Assembly (NCBI GenBank): GCA_910585355.1
Contig: CAJUDN010000057.1
Span: forward strand, 1-14,200
Reading direction: 5' to 3'
From: an uncultured Lachnospiraceae bacterium
Lineage (GTDB): Bacteria > Bacillota_A > Clostridia > Lachnospirales > Lachnospiraceae
Length of the DNA: 14,200 nt
A model generated the notes under the pieces. It saw only the letters and a program-made list of their open reading frames with translations, made no database searches and was not told the DNA's origin. Every line of letters starts with the position of its first letter. Positions within the stretch are counted from its first letter, which is position 1. Made by a program: the position numbers and the translations under genes. Shown piece by piece: positions 13,982 through 14,200 of the stretch.

Positions 13982-14200
13982 ATGGTAGAATGTGATGAGA
14001 CATTCTACCAGCGCCGATTCGCGTCAGTCCGAAGGACGGACAAATACCTTGGCGAATCGAGTGCAGCCTGCGGAGCATACTATGTCGGAGACATGGTAGA
14101 ATGTGATGAGACATTCTACCAGCGCCGATTCGCGTCAGTCCGAAAGACGGACAAATACCTTGGCGAATCGAGTGCAGCCTGCGGAGCATACTATGTCGGA
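13982..14200. repeat. 111-bp tandem repeat with conserved hairpins (runs off window)
   Basis: Unit 1 covers 13982-14092 and unit 2 starts at 14093 and is cut by the window edge after 108 bases. The copies differ at one base (GAAGGACGG versus GAAAGACGG). Each unit holds a perfect 10-bp stem GGTAGAATGT/ACATTCTACC (13984-13993 with 14000-14009) and an 8-bp stem CGATTCGC/GCGAATCG (14015-14022 with 14052-14059) around an inner GTCCG/CGGAC stem. The near identity implies recent amplification or strong constraint. Confidence 0.95.
13982..14200 (+). CDS. possible repeat protein, partial at 3' end (37-residue repeats)
   Basis: From the ATG at 13982 the plus frame is open to the window edge, and because the repeat is 111 bp the frame is kept from unit to unit. 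Each unit would encode 37 residues with MVECDETFYQRRFASV at the start and SSAACGAYYVGD at the end, and two cysteines. The single base change makes Arg to Lys. A GGAGG stands before the ATG but only 3 nt away, closer than usual, and no clear promoter was found. One minus-strand frame is also open through both units. The perfect palindromes argue for DNA or RNA structure, so coding is uncertain. Confidence 0.3.
   Translation, partial: MVECDETFYQRRFASVRRTDKYLGESSAACGAYYVGDMVECDETFYQRRFASVRKTDKYLGESSAACGAYYVG

Noticed and set aside
13938..14189. 83-codon minus-strand frame across the 111-bp repeats
   Set aside because: It has no ribosome binding site and begins within a repeat unit. Its openness simply reflects the repeat period being divisible by three, which also tempers confidence in the plus-strand frame.
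13982..14200. CRISPR array
   Set aside because: The units are contiguous 111-bp copies with no unique spacers and no cas genes in the window.

Overview
The window looks like a chromosome segment of a butyrate-producing anaerobic Firmicute, most likely a Lachnospiraceae (Clostridium cluster XIVa) gut bacterium. The reasons are the gene order thl-crt-hbd-bcd-etfB-etfA beside a butyryl-CoA:acetate CoA-transferase-type gene, strong GGAGG ribosome binding sites, TTGACA/TATAAT-type promoters and moderate GC. Species assignment is inference from gene content only.

Layout. (1) 1-427: a small TSCPD-domain gene on the minus strand, then a strong terminator that closes the next gene. (2) 428-1768, minus: a CoA-transferase, the likely terminal enzyme of butyrate formation, read divergently from the main operon. 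(3) 1769-2438: a divergent intergenic region with a clear promoter for each side and a 184-bp imperfect palindrome (element A) between the operon promoter and thl. (4) 2439-8608, plus: thl, crt, hbd, bcd, etfB, etfA, the complete path from two acetyl-CoA to butyryl-CoA, including the Bcd/EtfBA flavoprotein complex. Gaps before bcd and between etfB and etfA hold hairpins. (5) 8609-9282: a second kind of hairpin repeat, a strong terminator, a new consensus promoter, and element B, an inverted diverged copy of element A again placed just after a promoter. (6) 9283-11099, plus: a three-gene set of PadR regulator, HAAS/DUF1700 membrane protein and exported protein, each overlapping the next by 8 nt. 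(7) 11143-12964: argG on the minus strand, bracketed by two direct copies of a ~100-bp palindromic repeat. (8) 12989-13852, minus: a DUF362 protein. (9) 13982-14200: a 111-bp tandem repeat with perfect internal hairpins, running off the window and open as a reading frame.

How the parts fit. Thl condenses acetyl-CoA, Hbd reduces, Crt dehydrates and Bcd/Etf reduces crotonyl-CoA. The divergent CoA-transferase would then move CoA from butyryl-CoA to acetate. The flanking PadR set, argG and DUF362 genes have no evident link to this pathway.

The metabolic genes are conventional. The unusual content is in the noncoding DNA: three families of palindromic repeats placed in leaders or at gene ends, one of which (elements A/B) keeps an outward-facing promoter-like sequence in both copies, plus the 111-bp tandem array.
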